From the NCBI GenBank assembly GCA_030867875.1, contig JAOWCC010000064.1, positions 39,082,802 through 39,146,801 of the forward strand: DNA of 64,000 bases. Direction: 5' to 3'. Under the pieces are notes generated by a model. It was not told where the DNA came from and searched no databases. It worked only from the letters and a program-made list of their open reading frames with translations. This document shows positions 45,601 to 51,202 of this stretch, piece after piece; the stretch's first letter is position 1, and every line of letters begins with the position of its first letter. The stretch is from Actinernus sp. WN-2022. Taxonomy: Eukaryota > Cnidaria > Anthozoa > Actiniaria > Actinernidae. The translations under genes and the position numbers were made by a program.

Positions 45601-48594
45601 TCTGAGCAATGGTGCTTCCATTGAAGTCTCAACTCTTTTCCAACAACACCATACGTAGGGCTGTTTGGCACTCGGGTAAAGCTGAATGTACATTCTAAAA
45701 GAAGAATGCGAGAAAGAAAAACAAGAAACTAACTAAAGATAATATACACTAAATACAGACTAACTAAAAATATTGCATTATTTCCTACCTATATAAAATA
45801 TTTTAAAATGGATTGCTTAATAATATTGTCAATATTTTCGTTTTGTGAACCACAGATACTACCTGGGCCGTCATCAAATTCAAAATCCTTTAATTCCGGA
45901 ACAAAATACCATATCGACGTGAACTTTATGTGAAAAGTTTTATTAGAATGAAAATAGATATTAGACTAATAGACACTATTAGATTCTTTGTTTCTGTTTG
46001 ACAATATTGATTATTATATATACTCATTGGCTCCGTTTCCTTTGTTCTCTGACGTCTTCATCTAGGTTATCAACCCAACAATTGATTCGATCTCCAAGTT
46101 GATAAATTCGAGAGGTTGATAACCTACTTATCAACCAATCTTTTAGGAAACTTCACCACCGAGTATGTAAGAACGTTATATACGGGGATGATAAATCTCG
46201 TACACACCTCGGTAGCGATAAATAACCTTTACTAATGTTTGTTTCACAGGTCAATTAAAACCACTCTATCGAGTCTACAATATACAAAAAGACAGCTTTG
46301 TTGGAGTTATTTTCGTGTCATTTTCGATGACACTATGTCTATGTCTCGCCAGGTTAACTGGACTTTTTATTACCCCGGCTGCCTGTGGTTAGGATATTTT
46401 CAACGCCCAACAGGGTCAACCAACCAGATTCGACACCGTTCGGGACACTTGCAGGTCGCGGGTCATCTGTACGATCGTTCTAAGGTGACGAATTTGCTTT
46501 TAGTATCATGATCTACTTACTAGCTCTTCAAATCAGCTTTTTACAGAAATCTTCCTTTTGTCTGCCCTGAAATGACTACAACTTGACTATGGCTTGGAAA
46601 AGGTCGAACAACAAAGTGGTACTGATTTAATTCTAATCCAAGTACCGATCGCTACAACCTCGCACTCTGCAGGCCTAGGGTCGAACAATAAGGCCAAGTA
46701 AGAGCTGAGAATACAACTAAAGCTGCTTATTTACACCGATTGAAGTGACATCTGAGAGAACAAGCTTCTGTGCATGTCCTCTTTTACTCCTCTACTCCTT
46801 TAGGGATCATTGAGAAGGAATGATTTTGTTGCTTCGATTCACTTGTAAGTTCTAACGCGAAATCCCATATATAGGCTATAGAGTGTTTCACTGATGTCAC
46901 AAAACAATTTCCTCAAGACGAAAAAGGCTAATATTAGTCAATTATTTGAAATGTTGTGTATAGAGCAGGTACAAATATATAAATGACCGAAATTTTGGGG
47001 TTGTATGGAAAATGTGGGGTGCGGAGTATGGAAAATGAGAATATGGAAAATGGGAATATGGAAAATGGGAATATGGAAAATGAGAATATGGAAAATGGGA
47101 ATATGGAAAATGAGGGAATATGGAAAATGTAGAATATGGAAAATGTAGAATATGGAAAATGTGGAATATGGAAAATAAGGAATATGGAAAATGTGGAATA
47201 TGGAAAATGTGGAATATGGAAAATGTAGAATATGGAAAATGTGGAATATGGAATATGTGGAATATGGAATATGTGGAATATGGAAAATGAGGAGTGGGGA
47301 GAAAATGAGGAGAAATAACCAAATAATTACCCTGGATTAACACGAACACGGTTGTGTAAACAATCGAATGAAAGAATGAGGGTGTATCAGGATATGAAAA
47401 CTCACCATAGGCAAAAACTAATCCCACGACTTGAAAAAGCGTATTGACATGGGCAAATAATTATGCAAAGTTTTACTTTCTTGCATATCGAAAAAGTTAT
47501 GGGCGTAAAGTTTGAAAATTTATGCAGAAACCTTTTATGGTAGGCAAAGCCAGTATAGTTTGATGCTTAAATTGTCAAATTTATTTAACTTTACGCCTAA
47601 TATAACTTTTTAATTTCGATATGCAAGAAGGTAAAACTTTGCATATTTGCCCATGCCAATACGCTTTTTCGAGTCATGGGATTAGTTTCTGCCTATAGTG
47701 AGTTTTCATATCCTGATACACCCTCATTCTTTCATTCGATTGTTTACGCAACCGTGTTCGCGTTCATCCAGGGTAATTATTTGATTATTTCTCCTCATTT
47801 TCTCCCCACTCCTCATTTTCCAATTTCCACACACCGCACTTTCCATACTCCCATATTCCATACCCCCCCCCCCCCCCCCCCCCCCCACTTTGGTCAAGAT
47901 GGCGGCCGAAAACGTACTAGTACTCTACAAATAAAGCTGTTTCTCCCATCAACATGATTAGCGTTCCATTAAAAACACTTTAGAGGTTTATCAAGTCTAA
48001 CATTTTTAATTGGCAGAAATATATGGATGTTCATGACATTTAGGAAACACGCTGAGCCGGGCTGTCACAAAATTCAAAATACTGTAACTCAAAAACCGAA
48101 ATCACCGTATCGATGTAAAATTTTCGAAGAATACTGAGAATACCGATATCTAAATTATATTAAAACAACAGCGTTATAGATCTTATAGTTTAGATTTTCT
48201 TTTTTGCCAATTCGCCTGGAACCTGGTATGTTTTCGTTGTTTCTAGTCTGGAACAGGGTAGCTTTTTGACATTTTGTCTGGAATAGGGTCGTAAAATACA
48301 ATTTCTTGGTCTGGAACAGGGTAAGGGGTTTTCAAGAACTTAGCGGCACACCACCATCCTAATTTTTAGGGAATACCCACCCGGGGGTATGCCCCCTCCC
48401 CCTCTAGGGCAAGACAATATGCTCTATACGATATTATTCTTTTATTGTCATTTTTGATGTGGTTGAACAACTTTATCAGTTAATAAAGTAGATGTATATC
48501 CGGGAACACAAACAAAATTGATTAATTATAAAGACTTACCTGAAACCGAAATGGCGACGCTGAAAGCGATGAAAGTCCTCAATAACCAGTTCAT
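15139..48594 (-). CDS. Gene B: Ig-superfamily receptor with ITIM/ITAM-type tail (8 exons, 465 codons)
   Basis: The exons, in transcript order, are 48594-48540, 45694-45329, 21281-21021, 20297-20112, 19150-19055, 17720-17702, 16691-16652 and 15513-15139. All borders are GT/AG and the phases are 1,1,1,1,1,2,0, giving 1398 nt without an internal stop. The predicted type I membrane protein has a signal peptide (1-18), V-like Ig (about 19-140), I-set Ig (141-227), Thr-rich stalk (228-289), membrane span (about 291-313) followed by basic RIRRR, and a tail to 465. Tail tyrosines fit ITIM at Y335, Y404, Y448 and Y460; Y448-Y460 also fit ITAM spacing. Known families with this plan bind ligands and signal through SH2 proteins. 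An allorecognition or immune role is inference. The third intron piece (24 kb) is full of transposons. Confidence 0.85.
15560..16130 (-). mobile_element. LINE 3' end (RT C-terminus and tail)
   Basis: On the minus strand, around 16050-15900, the frame reads RSYGYRDFSYAAPTLWNS and continues to a LKHLCPRMHS segment, the usual C-terminus of CR1/jockey-like RT. After that comes a 3' end with GTAAAGCGCTTTTGGACATA and an (ATT)n-type tail near 15570. It is inserted in the gene B intron just upstream of the tail exon. Confidence 0.7.
16429..16577. repeat. MITE with AATAGACCTTTCCCGCAT ends
   Basis: AATAGACCTTTCCCGCAT pairs imperfectly with ATGCGGGAAAAGACTATT, and the inner GAACAATGGCACCAAGTCGA pairs with TCGACTTGGTGCCATTGTTC. 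About 150 bp, non-coding, in the intron between gene B exons 7 and 8. Confidence 0.8.
16652..16691 (-). CDS. Gene B exon 7: juxtamembrane exon with ITIM-like IAYDDV
   Basis: The exon is 40 nt, with acceptor TGTTGTAG and donor GTAAGT. It enters in phase 2 and leaves in phase 0, which is exactly what the neighbouring exons need. It encodes RTMRTIAYDDVIDT; IAYDDV matches the ITIM consensus (I/V/L/S)xYxx(I/V/L). Too short for routine gene finders, it is supported by phase and splice sites rather than similarity. Confidence 0.7.
16880..17297 (-). mobile_element. LINE fragment, C-terminal zinc finger (zf-RVT)
   Basis: The minus-strand frame reads LEIETGRYTK, then ICQICKNGIEDEMHFLIKCP, which is the C-x2-C...H...C finger found after the RT domain of L1/RTE-like LINEs. 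One stop lies near the start (about 17280). It is a decayed fragment in the gene B intron 6-7. The plus-strand ORF over the same bases is a shadow. Confidence 0.7.
17702..17720 (-). CDS. Gene B exon 6: 19-nt microexon
   Basis: ATTCCAG precedes and GTAAGTGAG follows a 19-base exon that takes phase 1 to phase 2. It adds TKDRVR-type charged residues after the membrane span. A micro-exon this small is supported only by splice consensus and by exact phase compatibility with exons 5 and 7, so it is less certain than the domain exons. Confidence 0.6.
17885..18665 (+). mobile_element. LINE (CR1-like) 3' fragment
   Basis: The plus-strand frame reads ITYGLSVYAASDAE, then CFLDRCFKRKYISKHI and NLRKKHSLLPKVNTSRWKNC, ending FKYNLAV-stop near 18225. 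This is a CR1/jockey-like RT C-terminus. The 3' end carries an (ATT)n tail at about 18630-18665, as these LINEs do. A 105-bp palindromic MITE (18268-18372) interrupts its 3' UTR. It sits in the gene B intron 5-6, antisense to the gene. Confidence 0.75.
18268..18372. repeat. Palindromic MITE with 9-bp target duplication, second copy
   Basis: The ends are TAGCCTGCG and CGCAGGCTA. The flanks GCATAGTTC (18259-18267) and GCATAGTTG (18373-18381) match at 8 of 9 bases. The inner arms are imperfect (CTCACC / GGTGAGC). It is inserted in the LINE 3' UTR. Confidence 0.8.
19055..19150 (-). CDS. Gene B exon 5: transmembrane helix
   Basis: The exon is 96 nt, phase 1-1, with acceptor TTGTATTAG and donor GTAAGT. 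It encodes TTVLAACLTVITILLICIVG followed by LMAYIW and the basic stop-transfer RIRRR. This is a single hydrophobic helix of about 23 residues in type I orientation. An equally long, highly similar exon at 51107-51202 marks gene C. Confidence 0.9.
19629..19702. repeat. Palindromic MITE with perfect 9-bp target duplication, third copy
   Basis: TAGCCTCCTTTGCAGGCGTC pairs with GACGCCTGCAAAGGAGGCTA. GAAAGTGGA is present on both sides (19620-19628 and 19703-19711). The element is 74 bp with a short G/A-rich loop, in the gene B intron 4-5. Confidence 0.9.
19826..19899. repeat. Short inverted repeat (GCCGCCATGTTGGTGTACAG)
   Basis: GCCGCCATGTTGGTGTACAG pairs with CTGTACACCAACATGGCCGC. The loop contains AATAGATTCTTCGTTAGCTTC, also found inside the 11086-11452 MITE, so the two share an origin. 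Confidence 0.7.
20112..20297 (-). CDS. Gene B exon 4: Thr/Ser-rich stalk with 18-bp coding repeat
   Basis: The exon is 186 nt, phase 1-1, with acceptor TTTTTTCAG and donor GTAACG. The core is five tandem copies of an 18-bp unit encoding STRPIT, preceded by MTTSTRT and followed by DPAGNTNVYNKDTRHG. Thr/Ser/Pro-rich, it is a likely O-glycosylated spacer between the Ig domains and the membrane. Exact 18-bp repeats make length variation between alleles likely. Gene C retains the 3' part (TTDPGGNTNVYNK). Confidence 0.85.
20495..20725. repeat. MITE, about 230 bp, in gene B intron 3-4
   Basis: ACTGGAGGCCGTTCCCTTCA pairs with GGAACGGCTTCCAGT, and GCGGAAGTGATGTCATACGC pairs with GCGTATGACATCACTTCCGC. 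The short ORFs on both strands here arise from the palindrome. Confidence 0.8.
21021..21281 (-). CDS. Gene B exon 3: I-set immunoglobulin domain
   Basis: The exon is 261 nt, phase 1-1, with acceptor ATCTTTCAG and donor GTAACT. Canonical I-set residues are present: LSLDCKASG (B-strand Cys), VVWTKDG (core Trp), and KDAGTYRCEATNIAG (F strand), then a G strand with GEVVFSG. It is the membrane-proximal Ig domain of gene B. Its length equals that of the gene A exon exactly. Confidence 0.9.
21282..23115. other. Intron sequence with dispersed repeats, no gene seen
   Basis: It contains blocks seen elsewhere in the window: 21660-21780 (GTTTAATAAAC...AACACGTGCTGCGAG) matches, inverted, 37760-37860, and 22205-22330 resembles 36660-36760. 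A hairpin element at 22093-22205 pairs GGTCTTTATACG...CACTGTACGAGTGTG with CACACTCGTACAGTG...GTATAAAGACC. No protein domain was recognised. Confidence 0.5.
23116..23550 (-). repeat. BEL/Pao 3' LTR
   Basis: On the minus strand it begins TGTTCCGATAAGTTTTG. It is about 435 bp long against 381 bp for the 5' LTR, the excess being additional tandem GTTTCCAGGTTAGCTTACAG units. The distal end differs at three of the last eight bases from the 5' LTR. Confidence 0.8.
23820..24371 (-). pseudogene. BEL/Pao RNase H region and remnant pol C-terminus
   Basis: The frame from 24245 encodes VYFFTDSTITLAWIQS (RNase H-type Asp in TDS) and RQWRHTPGEVNVADDVSRG, hallmarks of the Pao peptidase A17/RNase H segment. 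It ends at 23820. Sequence from 23820 down to about 23590 reads like the pol C-terminal tail (RPVTKIAVIYPAEG then stop). The integrase core expected between them is absent, consistent with an internal deletion. Confidence 0.75.
24372..25397 (-). pseudogene. BEL/Pao reverse transcriptase
   Basis: A 341-codon frame contains STPVRLVFNSS, DISKMYHRVLI (first catalytic Asp) and NTYMDDICDS (YMDD box, catalytic Asp pair), then the Pao-type connection LLSQTARIYDPIGF. The active-site residues look intact. The N-terminal link to protease (25400-25607) has stops, so the polyprotein is broken. The plus-strand ORFs over it are shadows. Confidence 0.9.
25608..27716 (-). pseudogene. BEL/Pao gag and aspartic protease
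   Basis: The gag start region (27716-27313) reads YQESFEVLVEKHEQYVKQID and, further on, EEGWLAQCQEGF. After frame breaks near 27313 and 27132 the 484-codon frame 27062-25608 holds gag, two cysteine clusters (CWICKESSHWPDQC and CFSCLKIAGRNHNMDNC) and a retropepsin-like site LLDSGAQVSLI. It ends in stop codons before RT. Order and motifs match BEL/Pao elements. Confidence 0.85.
27775..28165. repeat. BEL leader tandem repeats, first two families
   Basis: Three copies of a block of about 75 bp (GTTCTCAAAAGATCAAGGAT...) lie at 27785-27990. They are followed by three copies of a 48-61 bp block (CTCAAAGATTCTTACTGTTA...) at 28010-28160. They lie between the 5' LTR and gag, in the untranslated leader. 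The overlapping plus-strand ORFs are repeat artefacts. Confidence 0.85.
28161..28613. repeat. 64-bp tandem repeat, seven units, in the BEL leader
   Basis: Units start with CTTAAAGTTCATTG at 28161, 28225, 28289, 28353, 28417, 28481 and 28545, each containing GCGGACCGCGGTAGCAG. The eighth is cut at TTAA (28610-28613) by the THAP element and resumes at 35870. This proves the 28614-35869 segment is an insertion. Confidence 0.92.
29272..29376. repeat. Palindromic MITE of the 9-bp-duplication family, fourth copy
   Basis: The ends are TAGCCTCCTAGTCCTATAG and CTATAGGAGGCTA, with arms of about 50 bp around CCGG. GCAATACAG lies at 29253-29261 and 29377-29385; ten further bases (ATTTATACAG) separate the left copy from the element end. 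It lies in intron 1 of the THAP gene. Confidence 0.75.
29926..32999. mobile_element. CACTA-ended element with CATATG subterminal repeats
   Basis: The 3074-bp insert starts CACTACTGGAAA and ends TTTCCAGTAGTG, flanked by TAA on both sides (29923-29925 and 33000-33002). The first 450 and last 550 bases are packed with CATATG motifs on both strands, like the subterminal arrays of CACTA (En/Spm) elements. No transposase frame was seen, so it is non-autonomous. It lies in intron 2 of the THAP gene. Confidence 0.8.
32079..32305. repeat. MITE nested in the CACTA-type element
   Basis: ACAGGCTACCCGAGTGTAAGG pairs with CCTTACGCTTGAGTAGCCTGT, extended by TTTTTGATTA / TAATCAAAAA. It is the innermost level of the nested insertions in this intron. 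Confidence 0.7.
34367..35579 (-). pseudogene. Transposon-encoded P2RX7-C-like protein, core exon missing
   Basis: Exon 1 (35579-35383) encodes an acidic Ser-rich N-terminus starting MSSSGSESENS and ends at GTGAGT in phase 2. A last exon (34538-34367), after TTATTTACAG, encodes SYREYIQLVYGYLGNNRIPL and ends FTGFEEDEDE. This matches the end of the P2X7 receptor C-terminal zinc-binding domain that is widespread in cnidarian mobile-element proteins. Direct joining would give a stop at the junction, and no exon with the expected Cys-rich core is found between. It was probably lost by internal deletion. Confidence 0.5.
35895..36275 (-). repeat. BEL/Pao 5' LTR
   Basis: The 381-bp repeat begins TGTTCCGATAAG on the minus strand and ends TGCTACA, followed by the 64-bp leader repeat. 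It aligns with the 3' LTR at 23116-23550 over nearly all its length and has two rather than three GTTTCCAGGTTAGC units. Confidence 0.85.
36276..37331. other. Intron sequence, dispersed repeats, no gene seen
   Basis: The start has short palindromes (ATGTTGGTCCAACAT at 36276). The block 36660-36760 recurs inverted near 22205-22330. No exon of the receptor family or other domain was recognised. Confidence 0.4.
37332..37616. repeat. 285-bp MITE, copy 2
   Basis: Same element as 9994-10278, with the ends CCATAGTTAATAGAGTGGAA and TTCCACTCTATTAACTATGG. CCAAA occurs on both sides (37327-37331 and 37617-37621), a possible target duplication. Identity to copy 1 is about 98 percent by eye. Confidence 0.88.
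37617..38807. other. Intron sequence, no gene seen
   Basis: It includes a tandem pair of GTGGGGAGGGGTGGGTATTT blocks at about 38645-38713 and a repeat near 37760-37860 shared, inverted, with 21660-21780. No coding signal was found. Confidence 0.4.
38808..39334 (-). mobile_element. CR1-like LINE, 3' part
   Basis: The minus-strand frame has IPHPLTIDNLPIERV followed by EVLGLTIQQDLKWNCHVDS, the RT thumb region, then decays. The 3' end is an (TTA)n/(AGT)n microsatellite near 38808-38840, as in CR1/L2-type LINEs. Its 5' part lies at 43602-45187; the two were separated by the gypsy insertion. Confidence 0.75.
39620..40208 (-). pseudogene. Gypsy RNase H fragment
   Basis: The frame reads SHRLPDGSDRPIAFASRTL then ERNYAQIDKEALSIVFGVTR, the classic gypsy RNase H segment. 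After a frameshift, further residues resemble the TDHQPL...RWA...ADALSRLP end of the domain. It is a dead fragment. Confidence 0.85.
40158..40636 (+). pseudogene. Gypsy integrase, N-terminal part
   Basis: Residues KIHEGHQGIVKCRERAKTAI then WWPGLSCQI form the HHCC zinc region. After a frame break, KMVATDFFELKGVDYLLVVD begins the integrase core with its first catalytic Asp (ATDFF). The gene is cut at 40636 by a DNA transposon and resumes at 42608. Confidence 0.85.
40637..42607. mobile_element. Mutator-like DNA transposon inserted in gypsy integrase
   Basis: The 1971-bp element has TIRs GTATGGGTATACGTTAG and CTAACGTATACCCATAC. It contains a transposase-like gene on the plus strand. No clear target duplication is seen, and a few integrase codons seem lost at the junction. 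An (A+T)-rich non-coding half follows the gene. Confidence 0.75.
41030..41596 (+). pseudogene. Mutator-like transposase domain protein, truncated
   Basis: The 188-codon frame has a Ser/Lys/Glu-rich N-terminus, then SMVCKDCHCPVTCEE and FVCSNENC (paired Cys, zinc-binding), and FEINRASTLAFRAIGRGHSA. This last run matches the conserved EINRR...AMR-IG-G signature of the Mutator-like transposase domain common in cnidarian mobile elements. It ends early, without the catalytic DDE core. An upstream basic run on another frame (40910-41030) suggests a start-region frameshift. Confidence 0.6.
42608..43425 (+). pseudogene. Gypsy integrase C-terminal part and tail
   Basis: The frame after the insertion reads LRSDNGPQYASADFTYFAKE then, past a stop and frame change, YPQANGEAEQAVETIKSILK and SPAELLMGRKLR. 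These are the second Asp (SDNG), the catalytic Glu (NGEAEQ) and the C-terminal GRKLR box. The downstream sequence is Pro/Lys-rich and carries several stops. Confidence 0.85.
43602..45187 (-). mobile_element. CR1-like LINE, 5' part (endonuclease end and RT)
   Basis: The minus strand starts inside the APE endonuclease (DYGSSDHNLVYW, the SDH motif, near 45100) and continues with a linker (45022-44603) and RT fingers/palm (44639-43944: ILKEFAYELAEPV, SWKDSHITPIPKTVP, RPIALTPCLSKVLEDF). It then runs to KYVDDISLSEIVP (YVDD box, 43760). Frame breaks occur near 44620 and 43940. It is 5'-truncated at about 45187, abutting a receptor exon remnant. Its 3' part is 38808-39334. Confidence 0.85.
45212..45260 (-). 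pseudogene. Remnant 3' end of a second V-like Ig exon
   Basis: Just downstream of the gene B V exon, the minus strand encodes NIIPGLVTVLATG followed by a GTAAGA donor. This parallels VISSLVTVLPAG plus GTAAGC at the end of the intact V exon. Everything upstream of this short piece is unrelated, so it is a decayed duplicate exon. It may once have given alternative V domains. Confidence 0.7.
45329..45694 (-). CDS. Gene B exon 2: V-like immunoglobulin domain
   Basis: The exon is 366 nt, phase 1-1, with acceptor TTCTTTTAG and donor GTAAGC. It encodes ECTFSFTRVPNSPTYGVVG, then ELRLQWKHHCSDRRC, ELYAIVFGVTGRYFIYKD and MVISGFTKADAVPYVCKL. The DAxxYxC F-strand is V-set-like. The usual B-strand Cys position holds Trp or Gln, and the domain has four cysteines in unusual places. 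Two potential N-glycosylation sites (NKT, NTT) are seen. It is the membrane-distal domain and most probably the ligand-facing one. Confidence 0.87.
45695..46980. other. Gene B intron 1, left part, no gene seen
   Basis: A block near 45850-45920 (ACCTGGGCCGTCATCAAATTCAAAAT...) resembles one near 48050-48110 in the same intron. No exon was recognised. The short ORF at 46239-46511 has no recognisable domain. Confidence 0.35.
46981..47898. mobile_element. Palindromic element with TATGGAAAA minisatellite arm
   Basis: The left arm is about 46981-47520 and the right arm about 47560-47898. They pair over long stretches, for example GAATGAAAGAATGAGGGTGT with ACACCCTCATTCTTTCATTC and CTTTCTTGCATATCGA with TCGATATGCAAGAAGG. 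The left arm has a 14-16 bp minisatellite (GAATATGGAAAATGT) at 47028-47285, while the right arm has poly-C. The ends ATGACCGAAATTTTGGGG and CCCCACTTTGGTCAAG are similar. The repeat ORFs in it are not genes. Confidence 0.7.
48540..48594 (-). CDS. Gene B exon 1: signal peptide
   Basis: ATG at 48594-48592 begins MNWLLRTFIAFSVAISVS and a phase-1 GTAAGT donor follows at 48539. The exon is identical to gene A exon 1 at 7228-7282, and about 90 bases of the following intron are also nearly identical. The upstream base context and repeated occurrence support this start. Confidence 0.8.
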
Positions 48595-49660
48595 CTCTGA
48601 ATAATTTTAACGATTCAAACGAAACTGAGCTCAAGCTGTCATTGACGTTGACTGTAGAACGATCTAGCAGTAATGTTCATATGATCTTTTTGGTACTCCA
48701 ATATTCCTTGGATGTTTATGAACTCATTTTAATTTTGACCTCGAAGTGTTCCGCATTTCAGGCAGCGGGATCTTTTGCATGCGAGATTGGAAAGTCTTTC
48801 AAGGAACGGATAAAAACTGCGTTATACCGTTCAATTTTTTCCCTTCAAGTCAACGACTGTAGCGGAGCTTTTCACTTCTAATCGACTGTAGCGAAGCTTT
48901 TCACTTCTAATAAGGAGTTCAGCAACTTCGCATTTTATAAAGCACTTCCGTAACCATCACATGCACTGAACTCAACTGAAGGAACTACAACGAACAAACC
49001 GTCAACGGAAATAGTTACGCAGTCGACGTTGAATTCCAAATAAGGGTTTGGGTGTCACGGAAGTTGACACACCTAGAGCGGATTTCGTTCCGTATTCTTT
49101 ACGGTAACTTACTGTGCCGTAATTCTGTAATTTGATTGGACACAATAGGGAAACCATTTCAAAGGCACAACATGCCGTACAGTAACCGTGCTGTACGCAT
49201 TTCCATAACTGACCCCACTATGTAAGCTGTTTTATATTTTGTTGGGTGGCAACGAAACGATATGGGTCACCTTGCGCGAAAAAGGCCTGGACGACGTCAA
49301 ATGTAAATATTTTTTGAAATTCTTGTACCTGTGGTACTTTACTGACATGTAATGTTTATTTCATGAAACTGAAAAGAGAAAATTGACATTTATGATTTTT
49401 TTTACATAGGGAGTTGATCGAATGTCAGCAGATGCAAATGATTACCTATCATCAGATGATTATTTTGATTAAAGGTATAACTTGTAGTAGTGCTAAACTG
49501 ATCATAAAATGTTATGAGCTACGAGGGGCAGAATGACTACAGCAAAGGCATTTTTTGACCAAAAAGGTATCTTGTTCATCTTTTGTTTTTTACTCTTTAA
49601 CCATCAAAATCATCCCCTGTGATAGGATTCCTAATCTTGGTGGTCATAATTATAAACTAG
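48595..49660 (-). promoter_or_regulatory. Gene B 5' flank, paralogous to gene A flank
   Basis: It corresponds to 7283-7930 and, further out, 49486-49655 corresponds to 10280-10460 (TGAGCTACGAGGGGCAGAAT and on to CTAATCTTGGTGGTC). It lacks the two transposons that separate these blocks at gene A and so defines their empty sites. The promoter function is inferred from position. Confidence 0.45.
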
Positions 49661-51106
49661 CCTGCGAAACAGGCCCTCAGTGGTATTTCAACGCAAAGGA
49701 AGCGATAAAATGATTTGGCCGCGTGAAAATGGAAAAAGGAGACTGGTACGAGAGAGAAGAAGGAAGGCCTGCACCCACCCTTATACATTTTCATTTCCTG
49801 TTCAGGAACGGGAAATACTGATTGGTCAATTAGCTGTCATCGCTGTCATGTGTCATGAAATGTCGCACATTCCTCCTGCGAACTGACTGAAATGGCGGCG
49901 ACAAGAGAGAAGTGTCGAGCGTTAATCCAGGAAAGTATTTAGAAGGCAAAGCAGGCAGTGAATCGTTAAAATATTTTTACCTGTCTCTTGTATATTTTTT
50001 TCAGTTTCTGTGAAGTTTCAAGCTATTCTGTTCAATATTAAGGGAGTTACAGTAATTTTCCTTCCCTTAGTGTAATTATTGGGAAGCTAGCAAACTGTAC
50101 AATTACCGTACGCCGATCAGCTGCAGAAAATCGCCTCGAATTCCCACAAAAATCCCGTACATCGCCAAAACTCAGAGGAAACCTGTCCAAAGTAGTTCTA
50201 TCACAGCAAGCTGTATGAGAAAAACAACGGAGGCCGCATAGCTGTTTTTGTTTCTGCAGTTGAAATGTCTCAACTTCAATACTCCACATTGCTCTAAAAC
50301 AAAACAACTTACTAATTTTAATATGATATTTCATGTGGTAGCAATAGTTTCTCCGGTTCTCTGCATATTAGCTACAGAATCATAACAAGGATGGAAAAAG
50401 CTGGTATTACTTTAGGGTATGTGTACATTTGTCCTATAGAGGAAAAAAACAAAGCAGTGTAACTAGAATATAAATTATCAAACAAATTAAATTCAAGTGA
50501 ATTGAGTGAGTAATTGGCAAGTTTCGTATTTTCACGGTCGAGCTTATGGGAGCAAATAGACCCTTTGCAGCTAACAAATAATGGTACGTGGTTGTACTAG
50601 AGAACAAAAAAATATATATGACTTCATTTATTGAAAGGTCTTGTACGAGATCGGTAGTGTTATTAGCAAAACCTGAAAAAGTTATGCGCTCTTGAGCTAG
50701 TTGAGAAAATTTAGGTTTTACTTATCAGATTGAATGAGGGTTTCCCGTTTTGTACTTCGGGCTTTTGTTCCAGCAGCTATTTGACGTCCTGTCAAACTTC
50801 GCGGCAAAAATGTTTTAGATTTTATTTCTTAAATGGAGAGATTTCTCTCTAAAACTGAAAAATAAAAACAATTGGTGTAGCATTCAAGTTTAATTTTCAC
50901 TTGTAAAAGAAAAGCGTGAAACTAACGGCGAGGAAACGCCACTTAGTTATAAATCAACAGACTACGCAATTCAGGAAAATCACCAGCCTGCTTAGATAAT
51001 TTAATACCACGGAATATTGCATCGTCAGGCTACGCATTGTGAATTACCAAATGAATTCAATTGCGGATCGAGTGTTGTCAGCGGGAACTATATTAATATA
51101 ACTTAC
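49661..51106. other. Between gene B and the gene C exons, no gene recognised
   Basis: TAGCCTGCGAAACAGGC at 49668 looks like one end of a TAGCCTGC-type element; no matching end was found. The cytoplasmic exons of gene C should lie here but none with tyrosine motifs was found. A 95-codon minus-strand frame (50334-50047) has no recognisable domain. Confidence 0.35.
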
Positions 51107-51202
51107 CTCTTCCACAAATTATCCAGATGTATGCCATCAACCCAACAATACATAATAGCAAAAATGTGATGACGGTTAGACCGGCAGCCAGAACAGTCGT
51201 AT
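51107..51202 (-). CDS. Gene C: transmembrane exon of a third receptor paralogue
   Basis: The 96-nt phase 1-1 exon has intact splice sites (TTTATTAG / GTAAGT). It encodes TTVLAAGLTVITFLLLCIVG followed by LMAYIWIICGRG. It matches the gene B exon at most positions, but the basic RIRRR stop-transfer is changed to IICGR. Together with the stalk piece at 51899 it shows a third unit of the cluster. No tail or Ig exon of this unit was found, so it may be a pseudogene. Confidence 0.7.

Noticed and set aside
46942..47427. 161-codon ORF rich in FPYSTFSIF
   Set aside because: It is a translation of the TATGGAAAA minisatellite.
50047..50334. Candidate tail exon of gene C
   Set aside because: The minus-strand frame has none of the tyrosine motifs of the gene B tail and no suitable acceptor was seen.
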